Below are positions 9,592-21,610 of a stretch of DNA of 64,000 nt, in pieces (positions within the stretch are counted from its first letter, which is position 1; every line of letters begins with the position of its first letter). This DNA is from Aporrectodea caliginosa (Eukaryota > Annelida > Clitellata > Crassiclitellata > Lumbricidae). The stretch is from NCBI GenBank assembly GCA_020284085.1, contig JACEVL010000163.1, forward strand, positions 2,080,761 through 2,144,760, given 5' to 3'. A model generated the notes under the pieces. It was not told the origin of the DNA and searched no databases. It worked only from the letters and a program-made list of their open reading frames with translations. Position numbers and translations under genes: made by a program.

Positions 9592-12500
9592 ATGACTCGC
9601 CTAACTGATATGTTATTAAATCGGATGGGAGATCCTATGAAAAAATTCACTAATTATCGCTCGCGTTATCCCTACAAACAAGTGCTGCCGGCGGCTCTTA
9701 GCGATGAGGTTTCAGGAAGAAAAGAAAAGAAAAAGAGTAAGTTCTGGTGTCTTTTGCGCACAGTCTAATTTCCGTGCATTTTTTCTTTCATTGGTCTAGT
9801 GACGTCGTGAATTGCATGTGGCATGGTCTAGCGATTATGGGTTCGTGTCAGCTGAGCCTGAGGGTTCATAGTGTAACAACTTTGGTCCACTTGTTACCAA
9901 CCGGGGTACGGTATATTTGTGAGGACTGATCGAATTTCGCCAAATTTTGCATGATGGTGCCTAGAACCACAAATATTTGGTTTGGCTATGCTGTAAGCAG
10001 AAACTGTAGGCAGCCCACTTATGCTTAAAATTTAAATTGAGGGCACCTACAGAACTTTGCAGGAGCGATTTCTTTCGTTGTGGTTCTTTTAAATAATGTA
10101 GCTCAGTCTGCTGATTTTTTTATTATCAACAGACTGCATTAGCAATTCAGCATATTTCAAGACATGATTTGGTATTTCTCAGCATGACTGCACTTTACGC
10201 TATTATATAGAGCATTGTTATAAAACTTTTGAAATGGCCAGTGCCACATGAAAAATTAATACCTTGCACACAGCACATAACACCTTTGTCCAGAGTATGT
10301 TAAAATATTTATCTACTGAATTTAACATATGCATGGCCATATGAAATTGTTTAGAGCTGTTACATATAAAGCTATTTAAGTTCAAATTAATGAGAATGTA
10401 AGAAGTTAAAAATTGCTTTACTTCAAAGTATGAAACCAGAAATAAAAAAGGATTTTTGATCAGCAATGGAAACTGCAAATGGAAGCGTTAATTTTCTTTA
10501 ATGCATTTCCAGTTTGTTGACCTTGAAATTTGTATTGTGCATTTTCTATTCAGTTTCAAGGAACTATTCATTTGGCCAAATACAAATAAACTACTGGAGC
10601 ACTATGGCTCTAAAATGTTAATGTAGCTTTTCCCAGAGTGTGTTCCATGCAATCCTCAAATCGCCTCCGTCTTAACCAAGACAAGACTCAGTGCATATGG
10701 CTCGGTAGTCATGCCCAGCTTAACAAGATTAATGCTGACTCCCTTCATCTTCGGTTTCCAAATATGCACTTCTCTTCCTCTGTCTGTGATCTTGGATTCA
10801 TCCTCGATCCTGTCCTCTCTCTGTCTGATCACATCAATAGTGTCTCTCGTTCCTGCTTCTACTACCTACGCCAACTACGTTCCATCCGCCAATCACTACC
10901 ACTGCACGCTATCACGACTTTGGTCCATGCATTGATCTGTTCCAGGATTGATTATGGGAATGCGGTGTACATTGGTCTCTCCTGTACAAATACATCTAAA
11001 CTTCAGTCCATTTTAAATGCTGCTGCCCGCCTCATAGGGGGCATTGCAAAGTTTGACCATATCTCCTAGATTTTATCCGTGACTCCCTTCACTGGCTCCC
11101 CATCCGCCACCGCCATCCAATTCAAGGTCTATTCCCTCATGCGAAGCTGTCTTGCTGGCTCTGCTCCTGACTATCTTAGGGCTTTTGTACCCCAGTATCT
11201 TCTCTGCACAGTCATTCCTCCCTTCGGTCCTCGGCCCGTGGTTACTTGGTTGTCCCGCGGGTGCGTACTTCTACAGCCCAGTCTAGGAGTTTCACTATTG
11301 TCCCAATAGCTGGAACCAGTTACCTCAGTCCCTCAGAACTGCCCTCCTTTTTCTATTTCTTTTGACCAGTTCCGCAAGCGCCTGAAAACCTCTCTTTACC
11401 AGTGAAGAGATTGGCCCGGGTCGGGAGCGCCTCTGTTTTGAGTGGCGCTATATAAATGCTTGATTACGATTACCCTAGGGTTCCATGAAGGTTTATTTAA
11501 CAAGGGCTAATGAGGAAATTGGACAAAAGTGTTGTTTGAATGGGTTGTTACATTATAGATCAGATTCCATGGGAAGACAAGGGTTCAATGGGAAATTTTG
11601 TTTAACATAATTTCTAATCTAATTTTCATGGATTAAAATTGTTTTTACTCTGATCACTGTTTAAAATCATCGTACTGGCACGAGCAGCTTAAAGTCATAA
11701 GGCGAGCAGGGAAACAGATTTGGTTGGCGCCATCGAAAAAATTTCCAGATGAAGAGGGTTCCATAGCCCAAAAAGATTAGGAAGCACTGTGTTAATGCAT
11801 GCATGCATACACTAATCAAAAATTGTTGTCTGTCTGTCTCTCTGAAGAGAGACAGACAGACAAGCAGGCAGACGGATGGACAGACAGACAGACAGAGATG
11901 TGGAGGAAAAGAGTGTGAGACAGAGACAGACGGAGCGAGAGAGGTGTGGAGGGGCAGAGAACGGGAGAGTTGAACAATGGAAGCATATGGATGCAGAGCT
12001 GGCAGCTGATGACTAAGAGGCCAGCTGAAGTTACTCTTGCCAAAAATGATAAGATGGATACAGGTGACCATATACAAACAGGCTCTAGCTGACTAAAGCA
12101 GGACAGCCTTTTTGACTATTATAAAAAGACGCTGCTTTTATGTTGAGGGTGTTCAGGTGTCATACTGAGTTGGTGGTATGTACTGTTCTCTTCTGTGCTG
12201 GCGGTTCTGAAAATAAACTTAAATTGTGAAACTGCAAGACGCTTTATCCTGTTGGTCGACTATCCCAGCATTTGGGTGACCATCTACATTACAACCACAC
12301 CAATATTTCACATACATAATAGTTTACATACATATCCTTGCATGCATACATACATACACCATCACAGGATTTGTAGGTATTACTAATAATAAGCAGCAGA
12401 CATATTTTTAATTTAATTTATCAAAAATGACATTCAGGTTGCTAAGATTAACTTCTAAATTGTGCAAAATACTGGTGACTAAGGCTTCATTCTAGTTCCC

Positions 12501-15500
12501 TCATGGGGTTCAATGTTCAGCAGGCCCTCTGATTTGCTGACCCGTATTCCAGGAGAGGAAGGAGATGGGAAGGTGAGACCGTGCTTACCATGGAAGACGA
12601 AAGTGGCACAGTATAACAGTTGGGTCCACTAAAATATTCATTTGCAGTGTGGAACCTGCCTTTTAGAGGCTTCATAATTCTAGTACCAGTACTAGAAACA
12701 ATAGTAGTAGTAGCAGTAATATCAATGTCTAATCATAATGTTTTGTTGGTGACTGACACCCAGCATTTCGTGGAAATAAATTTGTTATCTTGAAACCTCA
12801 AAAAAGAAATGTGTGAACTTAAAACTGCAATTTATGAACAAATTGTGTGATTTAAACTGTAAATTGTTTCAGCTATGTCATGCTTACAAGAGATGTCACT
12901 GATGCTGGTTTGTCTGAAGAAACATGAGTTTGAACAGTCAAGATGTCCCAAAGAAATTGAGGCATTTGTTGCGTGCAATAAACAGCACTTGGTAAATCAG
13001 TACTTTATTACGCCCGAAGGCAGAAACAAAACATACATGCACAAATCTGAACAAACATAAACTCAAACGCACAGACTGCGAAAATGTTCGTAAAGATCAT
13101 TTATGCAACTAAAGTTACCGTTCAAGATGCCGACGAGTTCAGAGTCACAAAGAAAGTGCTCAACAACGTAACACCAGAAAATATCCTGGAGAAAATTAGA
13201 TGTCGAATGAACTAGTCGCCTATAGAACATCATGCGACGTTTCTTAATAATGTGATGTAAGTCTAGTCTACCAAGGCCACAAATGAAGCCCTTAACAGAT
13301 TCCCATTTATTAAAACCAAATAACTTTCTATAAACAGAGTTCCAACAAGCATTCAGTTCATCTTCCTGTCTCACTGTGTATTTAACTACGGCTGAGGCGT
13401 AAGTTAATATAGGCAAGCAGTAGCTTTCTTGTAAAGATAGATGAACCAACTCATTAAGATCTTTGGCACGTGCATAGATACAATTACAGGCAGAGAAAAA
13501 AGATCGTCTCACCGATTCCGTGTTAAAATTAAGCGATTTACCATGATTAATCATCACACCCAAGTATTTTATTGATTGCACCCAAGGAATCGATACGTCT
13601 CCCAGAGTCATGGGAGTAATTGCAAGTTTAGCAGATTTGCCTACAGCAATGCAATGAGACTTGGAAGGATTGAACTGTAGAGACAAATCATTAGAAATAG
13701 ACATACATAGGTCAAGCATATTTTGTAGCCCATTAACAGACGGGCATATTAACAACATGTCGTCCGCATATAGCAGACAACCAATAAATAATGAGTTGAT
13801 GTGACATCCTATATCAAGTTGCCGCAGTCGCACAACAAACAAATTAATGAATATGTTAAACAGGGAGGGCGATAAAACGCTCCCTTGTCTCACACCAGAA
13901 GTCACCGAGAAGCAGTATGAAAAGCAACTGCCCCAGCGCACCTTAACTAATAATTTACTATACCAATTTTCTAAGAGAGATACTATGGGGGATGGTATAC
14001 CCGCTTGTAACAAAGAGTCGAACAGTTTGTTATGTACAACACTGTCAAAAGCTTTTTTAATGTCCAAAGAGGCCATAAATATAGAACTACCATTATTGGT
14101 AAAATGGTCGACGGTTGTCCTTAAAGCAAATATAGCTTCAGTACAACCCATCCCGCGTTTAAAGCCAAACTGCAATTCGTCAGTACTGAGAAATTCATCA
14201 CAAATTAAAAGAAGCAAATTTTCAAACACTTTAGAAATAACTGGAATAAGGGTGATGGCACGGTAATTGTCTACATCGTTTAAATTTCGAGATTTATCCT
14301 TAACTAAGGGAACAATAATGCCGTGACCAAACGCGGACGGCACATACCGATGAATAATAAACAGTTTAAACAGCTGTACAAGTGCAGTTGTCAAACAAGG
14401 ATGAGCATATAACAAATGTAAATAGCGTATTATTTTGTTATTTAGATAGTTACCTATTGTTATTACTAACAGTATAATGGTGTTATTTTGTTATTATTCC
14501 TACTTTTTATTGTTTACTATTTGTGACCAGCTCTGACTGGATGGCTATTTAGTTGGATTTTTCACATTTTTAGATTTTATGCAGCATTTATTTTGCTTAA
14601 AATAAATATTTCAGGAATATCTTCCAGTCATCACATCCATTGTCAACCTCTCTCTTGGTGAAGGCTTCCCTGCCAGTTTCACTCATGTCATGGTTTTTCT
14701 GTCAAAATATTGTCCCATGTCTTTTTTAAATTCCTTTTCCAAAATCTTGAAAAACTAGTTGCTAATCGCGTTATCTGTTGCCTATCATCCCACAACCTGT
14801 ACATTCTTTTCCAATTAGCCTACCACAAATACCATTCCACTGAAACTGCATTATTTACCATTTATAAGCGCATCTGCTCCATGGATAAAGGAAAACTAAC
14901 TGCTCTAGTAGTATGTCATATGGTGATTTGGGTCAATATAAAACCACAGACAATTTTATCATTCAGCCATCGAAAATGCCACAACCCTCACAAGGCAGCC
15001 ACTCGGGTCTCATCTAAAGAACAACGCAAGTGTTGCACCCCAGCAGACCATTTAATATACTTACACAGTACCATCCATTGTGTTGTATTTTTATACTTGT
15101 TCAACTTGTTGAGCTGCTGTAAACAATAGAAATGCATATTTCGTGATTGGCTTCAATGGCTTGCACATAGACAGCCACGACCACAGCAGCGTGTACCAAC
15201 AGTTGAAAAAATGACAAATTTGAAATATGCTATTTATTTGACTAAATGGCTAACAACAGTAATATATTTCACATTGCACGTCATTTGTTTGATTTAATTG
15301 GTTGACCGACATTGAGCTGTCCAGTGCTTTTTTCTAGGATAAAAGGTACCGGAACTCAACAAATTCAGGATAATTATAGGGCATATTTTATGCCTATATT
15401 TCTATTTCATATAACCAATGTCAGAAAGCACTGAAATTAAATTAAATACCTAAATAATTCAAAATAATTTTTTTAGTAGGAATTTAAATTAATTAAATTA

Positions 15501-16392
15501 TTTTTAATAGCTGAAAACGGTCCCAGAACACCGCTCTGGCTGAAAAAGCACTGGAGCTGTGCAATAGAGCAAATGCTTTTATGTCACTCGATTTGTTACT
15601 GTGCTGAAATGTGCTTATGTTTATTCTGACGTATATTCATAAATTTTAACTAATGTTGTCTTATTCACCAGTGCTTTTAAAATATTAGTATCAGTTGAAT
15701 ATTTAAACTGGACATCGACCTTTGAAACAATGTGTTATTTGGCTGCGAGTAATAAAAACATTGTTCATATGTGGCTGAAAAATTAAACTTTAGATCTCTG
15801 CTTGTTACAACAAATGCATTAAAGTAATTAAATTTATAAGTGTTGAAAAATGTTTAATGTAGCTGAGTATTAGATTAGGATATGCTTGACAAAAATCTTG
15901 TAAAAGTCAATATGCATGATTTCAACCTAAAAACGTTTAGACCTTTTTCTGGGAAATTTACTTACTGTGATTTAATACTTATTTCATCAGAGTGGGACAC
16001 ATTGACTGATACGTTGTGATATTTGTTTTAATGTGATTGTATCTTTAAGAGTCAGCCATTCATACTTCATCCAGGAGTAGTAAGTTCTGTTCCGTTGTTG
16101 CTCGACTTATGAAATTTTGATGGTGATGGACCTTTCTCGTCTTGCAAACGACCTGTGGCTTGAGCATCGGTGTAGTTTAGTCTGATAATTTTTGCAGCTT
16201 TTCTAAATGCTGATATTGTCTGAACTAATCTTTTAAAATTCATCTTTGCAGAAATTTTAGGAGATATTTCATGTTTGCATTTGTTTTTGATTTTCTTTTC
16301 AGCAAGCCCAGACAGTAAAGGGAGAAAAATCTTCAACTGATTTAGTCAATGCAATGCTTAAGAAATATCCCCAACCTCAGCCAAAGAACTAA
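9592..16392 (+). CDS. CHCHD1: CHCHD1 / mS37, small mitoribosomal subunit protein (3 coding exons)
   Basis: Coding exons are 9592-9736, 12873-12991 and 16303-16392. Donors are GTAAGT and GTAAAT, acceptors TTTCAG and TTTTCAG, and phases 1 and 0 agree, giving 117 aa (the human protein is 118). Residues 1-48 form a basic N-terminal extension. Residues 52-83 are a CHCH domain with two exact CX9C motifs (Cys52/Cys62 and Cys73/Cys83), the signature of proteins imported and oxidised by MIA40 in the intermembrane space. The order EMSLMLVCLKKHEF, CPKEIEAFVAC and a short Lys/Pro tail parallels vertebrate CHCHD1, a late component of the 28S mitoribosomal subunit. The ATG at 9592 is the first in the exon. 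Introns 1 and 2 are about 3 kb and filled with LINE relics. Orthology is from recall of the family. Confidence 0.9.
10624..11474 (+). pseudogene. CR1/L2-like LINE, 3' fragment, frameshifted (CHCHD1 intron 1)
   Basis: The + frame from 10638 carries LRLNQDKTQCIWLG, then VCDLGFILDP and ALICSRIDYGNAVY, the post-catalytic part of a CR1/jockey-type reverse transcriptase. It then stops and continues in other frames through SLHWLPI and DYLRAFVPQYL. It ends in the motif GTGGCGCTATATAAATG and a short GATTAC repeat. This is a dead, 5'-truncated copy lying in the sense direction of CHCHD1. Confidence 0.75.
11826..11863. repeat. Perfect inverted repeat in a CTGT/ACAG microsatellite
   Basis: Two 18-base arms (11826-11843 and 11846-11863) are exactly complementary around a two-base centre. 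They lie in a (CTGT)n-(GACA)n stretch continuing to about 11910 with imperfect GACA units. Confidence 0.85.
11910..12872. other. CHCHD1 intron 1, 3' part, no feature
   Basis: Intronic AT-rich DNA with a small imperfect (ATACATAC) stretch near 12330-12360. Nothing coding is seen on either strand. Confidence 0.5.
13001..14417 (-). mobile_element. 5'-truncated LINE with uninterrupted reverse transcriptase (CHCHD1 intron 2)
   Basis: A 450-codon - strand frame (14415-13063) is intact. It has NYRAITLIPVISKVFE, SLDIKKAFDSV, GVRQGSVLSPSLFN, the catalytic box LLYADDM and IKYLGV, in the order expected of a non-LTR reverse transcriptase (finger to thumb). A C-terminal Cys/His-poor region follows. The 3'UTR is under 70 bases and ends with AATAAA (13009-13004). 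The hexamer GTAAAT occurs on both sides (12992-12997, 14418-14423) and may be the target duplication. Endonuclease and ORF1 are absent, so this copy cannot move by itself. Clade is uncertain (CR1/I-like). Confidence 0.8.
14600..14960 (+). pseudogene. CR1-like LINE reverse-transcriptase fragment
   Basis: Two frames together carry an NLEKLVANRV block, then YHKYHSTETAL, which correspond to the RT0-RT2 region ('LE.LV..R...', 'Q.AYR..HSTETAL') of CR1/L2-like elements. Stops and a frameshift break it. It sits in CHCHD1 intron 2, in the gene's direction. Confidence 0.6.
15322..15553. mobile_element. hAT-type MITE, family A, copy 2
   Basis: This 232 bp inverted relative of the element at 245-503 has the same CAGTGCTTTTTTCTAG and CTGAAAAAGCACTG ends and the same GC-rich subterminal block. 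The flanking octamers are GAGCTGTC (15314-15321) and GAGCTGTG (15554-15561), 7 of 8 identical, so it is slightly older. It lies in CHCHD1 intron 2. Confidence 0.8.
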
Positions 16393-16540
16393 TTGTAAGT
16401 ACTGGTAGAAAGGTTTACTTACTTAATGTAATTGCTTTGCCTAACTGTATCTGTCAGGTGACTTAGAACTTCTATAACATCTGTGCATTGGACACATGGC
16501 TATGATATGATATTAATTATATTAATTATTCAAATTGCTT

Positions 16541-16675
16541 ATCCACCTTAGGCTGCCTCTCTGTCTATTACGGACTGATCTTCTGGATGTTGACCTGATT
16601 ACGGCTTGGTTTTGGTGTGCCATCGGTTGATGCCTTGTGCATTAGACACCGGCGCAATAGAAGTTGCTAATTACA
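16541..16675 (+). repeat. Dispersed repeat D, copy 1
   Basis: Shares blocks such as GACTGATCTTCTGGATGTTG, a GATTACGGCTTG-type core and GTGTGCCATCGGTTGATGCC with 32475-32612 (same orientation) and 34801-34892 (reverse). It may be a SINE body or a LINE 3'UTR; I see no Pol III boxes. Confidence 0.55.
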
Positions 16676-17123
16676 TTACATATGGCGACATTCAGTGGCC
16701 TTCCAAGCTATGCTACAAAGATTATATGATCCAAGAACTCAGTACCTAATAACAAGGAAAGTGCTGTGTGTCTTGAAAGTGCTGTGTGTGTGTGTCAGTA
16801 GTATGCCAGTTGAAGATCTCTCAAAGCTTCTACTGTTATAACATCCATTTGTCTTGTTTTACGAGCGTTGCTACAGGATGAAACCTCAAGTAACTTTGCG
16901 ATGCAGCTTTCATGCCGCATGCACACTGTGGTGCAACTGCTGTACCTAAAGATTCTATGATGCAATAAATGCACCTATACAACAATGTTTAAGTCCTGTT
17001 CAACCAGTTTGAAACAGTAGAGGGGTGGCACAGTTGTCCAATAGTTTTCGTAGCAGCTTGTCTTGTCTTGTTTTGGAAGGCCACTGAAAGTCACCATGTA
17101 TACAATGCACAGATGCTTTAGAA

Positions 17124-17493
17124 CAGTGCTTCCCAAAGTGGTGGTCCGCGGACCGGTGCCGGTCTGCGAGCCCTCAGCTGCCGTCCGCAAAGGGAGTCAA
17201 TAAACTGGTCAAATTGTCTCCTAATCAAGAAATGGCTATTATATTTTTAAAAGTCATCACAAAAACTCTTATTAGGCTATAATAACATGGGCAATAGAGT
17301 CATAGAATTGACTAAACATGCATTTAAATCAATTTTAATACATATTTGAGGAATTTATTCTAGATGATCGAAAAAGATAAGTAAATAATAAATTTGGCTT
17401 CAGTCCTCCTGCACTGGGAAAATTCCTGCCGGTACGTGACACTGAAAGTTAATTCCTGCTGGTCCGCGGCACTAAAAAGTTTGGGCAGCGCTG
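17124..17493. mobile_element. hAT-type MITE with CAGTGCTTCCCAAA end
   Basis: The 370 bp element begins CAGTGCTTCCCAAAGTGG with GGTCCGCGGACC nearby, and ends with GGTCCGCGGCAC then TTTGGGCAGCGCTG. The octamer CTTTAGAA is perfectly duplicated (17116-17123 and 17494-17501). These ends look like those of animal Charlie-type hAT elements. Non-coding. It lies in the CHCHD1 3'UTR intron. Confidence 0.88.
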
Positions 17494-18480
17494 CTTTAGA
17501 AATTCTAAGTCACTTGACAGATAGAGTTAAGGAAAGCTTGTCATAAATGCTCTTGTTTTGATAAGTTTGGTACTGGTATACATATGTGCAGCACTTTTGA
17601 GCAGTGATGTAATATACAGTATAATTTTTTTATAGCACTGTATAAATTCATTTGTTAGTTTATATCTGTTTAAAATTTGCTTACACTACAATTTGCTGTG
17701 AGAATAAGGTTCAAGTATTGCTTGTGTTTATATTGCATGTACTTCAGACTATGTCATAAAAATACTTGTACTACTATTTGTACTCTGTGAGTACTTGAAA
17801 CAAGTCTGCTTTTGAGAGGTCCATATCAAAAGGTTTATGTTATATGCCTTGATTCATACATATACATATACTGACACATACGTACATAGATTGATAAATA
17901 CCTACGTGCATGCATACATACATAACTGGCCCATATTTGAGGATTCATATTTAAGCTATTGTGCATCTCCGATATCTTGTTGAGATATGGGAGATTAACA
18001 CTTGCACACTACATGTGTCAAGTTGGGTAGAGCCTGACACGATATCTCGCTTATTTTGAACCTCAGATTTATTGAGCTGTTGAGGACGGTCCCTTGAGTT
18101 CGTTTCAACCAAGTTTTGCTGTACCATGCAGTCATTGCAGTGCTTAATCCAATTGAGACAATGATCTCCACTATGCTTACAGACTTACTTATGCTCTACT
18201 GGTTGACATAGTAATTACTTGTACTGATTTGACATAAGATACTTCTATGTAACAAATTGGATATAGATGTTACCATTGAACGTACTGTACTGGGTAGGCC
18301 CTACGTTCGGCCAATGGGCAATTCTATGTGGGAAGATTAACGTGATTGCTTTTGATTTCCGCAGCTGCCTGCCCATTAATTTAAATGTCGGTTTGCCAAA
18401 TTGTATGTAGGTGATAGTTAAGTTTGTTTCAGTTCATCTTATATTGTTAATCTAATCATTCTAGAAAATCTTTGTTTCAG

Positions 18481-18715
18481 CATGCTGGTAAAGACAATGC
18501 TGAGCACAGTGAAAGATTTTTCAGCTTTCGGCTGCGTCACCAAGGGAAGGACGCCGTGATGCAGAGGCTGTTTGACCATGTTGCATATGTATGATTTTCG
18601 AATGTTGTAAATACCTGAAGCCATTGAGGAATTCATCTGCTTTTACCCTATTATTGTGGTTGAAAGCATATTTCTGCATGACCAGTGTATTTTCAATAAA
18701 GATTTAGCAAGATTT
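18481..18715 (+). other. CHCHD1: Probable last exon of CHCHD1 (3'UTR)
   Basis: The coding sequence stops at 16392; two bases later is a strong donor (GTAAGT at 16395). A strong acceptor, TTTGTTTCAG, ends at 18480, and the following exon reaches AATAAA at 18695-18700 with a GT-rich stretch after it. The stop lies within a few bases of the junction, so nonsense-mediated decay would not be triggered. The exon has a 37-codon open frame from its first base. A separate unseen gene ending here is an alternative. Confidence 0.5.
18695..18700 (+). terminator. Polyadenylation signal AATAAA
   Basis: Canonical hexamer, followed 20-30 bases later by TGTATATGGTGTGTTTC, a typical GU-rich downstream element. 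Confidence 0.6.
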
Positions 18716-21559
18716 GCAACTTGTATATGGTGTGTTTCTTAAGGCAATGTTTGTACAATGTTGGTAGTTTCTATATAAAGAAGCAACCTGATAAACCATT
18801 AACACACTGCTTCCATCACTTATGTCTGTGTTATACACATGGCTACTTGCCCAAGTATTTGCTCCTGTCCAATGTTTTGCTAGAAATGCTTCCCAAGTTG
18901 ATAGCCTGTTTTCAATTTCTCGTGTTAGTGATTCAACAGCTATAGCCGAAGCTATAAGTTAGACTATCTCAAAAGCAGATCGTCAGCTTGAAGACTGAAT
19001 TTTTCAGACTGAAGATGCTCTGGGTCTAAACGTTAGAGAAGAATATATTGTGGGTGCCAGAAGTAGATATTGTGGATTTCAGGTTATGGTAGGTTTTGTC
19101 AGTGACTGCCAATGTCCAAGTACCAGAAAACTTGAAGTTGCTCTCCTATTTAGACCAATCAACATTCTCAACAATGAATAGAAATTAAAATCAGAAGTTC
19201 CCTCACAATGCATGAGGCATTGAGGACCGCACAGACTGTGCATATCATACCATACAAAGTACGGTAAGGTAGAGTAAGAGTAGAGCTTTGCTATTGAACA
19301 ACGGTTTTGTAAATTGTTTTCTTTACATTACATTGCTTGTCACTACATCATATTAGCAACAAGAACTAAAAATGCAGGTTCATGGAGTTTTGTAGTTGCT
19401 TGACCACATGACTAAGGTCAGCCTTATGCCTGGCATCCTTAACCTCGAATAGCAATCGATCAATTTTGTACAGGACTGTAAAGTGTAGTGTTCCTTCGAG
19501 CACAACCATGTGACTAAGCAAGTCAGCCGAGACATGACAGCCAAGGCTGTAAGGGCTTTGAGAGTACAGTATTTAATATACAGAATAATAATAAAGATTT
19601 CATTTTTGGTTATCACTTCATCATCAGGCCCTACAGAAAGCAGATGTTCCAAATACTAAGGAGCCAACAGGGTTATTTTGCTCATATGGTAAGAGTCCAC
19701 AGGGGACTACATTGCTTTTCTGAGTGGCAGTATATGCCATCATACCATAGTTATACATATTTATGTGGCATCCTATTTTGCTCACACAACAAATTCAGCT
19801 GGAGCTGTGGCAGAACAGGCTGCTACACATAAAAATGGTTGGCACTATGCATATTTTTCTAACTATTGCATTCAAACAACTTTTGTCCCTGAACGATTAC
19901 CCTTGCCTCAGTTAAAAAAATAATACTCTGAGTTGTTATAAGAAGAAACAGACTATATATAATATTACATATTATTGCACATTATGTCACAGGCTCTATA
20001 TGAATTATGTATGAATTACATTACACTGTAAGAATTTTGTAGAGAAGTTTGCTTGCACATGAAAAAGGCAAACACATATCACTCCTTCGGTTGGTTATGC
20101 TCTGATTGAATCACTGCTCTATTTCTTGCTGACTTCTTCTACATTGTTTGTTGCTTCTCTGGTTTTTTGCCTGAAATTAAAATTTTCCATTATTCATTAT
20201 GTTGAGAGTTCCCTAAAATATGCCCTATAAAAATCTAGATAATTTTTACCCACTGTGCTTGATCAGCTGTTCCTTGTCCTGAATGCAAGCCAGTCAGAAA
20301 CTTTAAGCAAGGCCCTACATATATAGAGTCCTGTCAACTCTGAATAGTTCGTTGTTTGGGCTCTATATCTTATACAGGAGCCTGCCACTAGGCTATAGCA
20401 ATTTTTCTAGTTTTCTAAGTAGTGTTTACTTATTGATGATCTATTTGTTCATGAACATTTAGGCTAGAATAGAGAGTAAAGCCCACTTCTGAGAGTTTCT
20501 TGTGAAGTTCAACTATACAAACTTCTTATTACAGTTAGGCCTACAACTGTTATTTAAGAATTCATATTGTAACACAACATGCTCTGGCATAAATGCATAA
20601 TACACAAAAGATAAAGATATATATACTTTCAGTAAACTCTTACTTTAGTTTGCATTCACCACTGCGAATTGAGCCAAGTATTAGGCCTATTGTATTAAGC
20701 ATTTTTCTGAATTGGTAGGCCTATCATCATTGCAATTAGGTCTAAATAGTTGTGAATATTTATAAGTTCCTCTGATTGCTAGAGTATAATAATTTCGAGT
20801 TCTGTTGAATGACAATTTTATACTAGAAGCTTTCTCTGTTCACTTTTGCTGACAATGATCTTCTTTTTGACCGTTTTGTACGCATTTTGTGTCTCGTGCT
20901 AATGAAGATTTCTTATATATAATTCAACTGCGAAACAGTAAAATTTACCGAAAACTTTGCAACTTAACTTTTCCCCCTAAATTCAACACTGGGCGCCTTA
21001 ACTTTCGGCAGGTCTTCCCCCGACTGTTTCAATCCTTGCATCGCACGCTGCCTTCCTACGTCAAGATTAGGCCTACTGCATATTACGAGACTTAGGCCTA
21101 CGTACGGGCACAGTTACGCAGCTCTGTGTGAGGTTTTCTGTCTCCGTTATAACTTCTGGGTTTAATGAGATGGTGTATTGAGCTTAGCTTTTAAGTAGCG
21201 ATTTAGAATTTTTTAAAGATTACTATTATAAATGTAGCTGACAATAAATTTTGACAAAGTTATAAGGTAGGCCTACTTTCTGGAAGCATGCTACCTCTGT
21301 GCTTACTTACCTTTGGGACCAGTTGCCTGGTCAACAACAAGTATTTTTCCGTCTCGCAGTAATTCGACCTTGCTTACGTTGATTGTTTTTTAATTCTAGA
21401 GTATTTTTTTATGTCTTATAATCTACAAACCAGTCGCAAAGGAATTAATTCGGTCAAAGTATTTTCGTTTAAGTTCGTGCAGTTGAACGGTCGACTTAGT
21501 TTCATCGATAGCACAGGCCAATCAGTCAGTCTGTAAGGTTGCGTGGGATTCATACCAGA
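18716..21559. other. Intergenic, no gene supported
   Basis: AT-rich. Weak open stretches at 19380-19652 (-) and 20889-21095 (+) have no recognisable domain or splice context. Six TAGGCCTA palindromes cluster at 20536-21275. Confidence 0.5.
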
Positions 21560-21610
21560 TCGACTTCTTCTTCCAGACGTTGGTCCACTTAGAAAACTTT
21601 TCTGAACGGG
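21520..21610 (+). promoter_or_regulatory. Candidate KLHDC3 promoter / 5'UTR exon
   Basis: KLHDC3 begins with a spliced-in exon (acceptor near 26604), so an upstream non-coding exon must exist. The segment here is richer in CpG than its surroundings and ends with CTGAACGG followed by GTGAGT, a strong donor. This is only the best-looking candidate; no TATA box or transcript evidence is available. Confidence 0.2.

Noticed and set aside
13847..14266. 139-codon + frame
   Set aside because: Antisense shadow of the - strand LINE reverse transcriptase.
18481..18594. 37-codon open frame as last coding exon of a separate gene
   Set aside because: No upstream exon of such a gene is visible and the peptide is unfamiliar; a CHCHD1 3'UTR exon explains the splice signals more simply.
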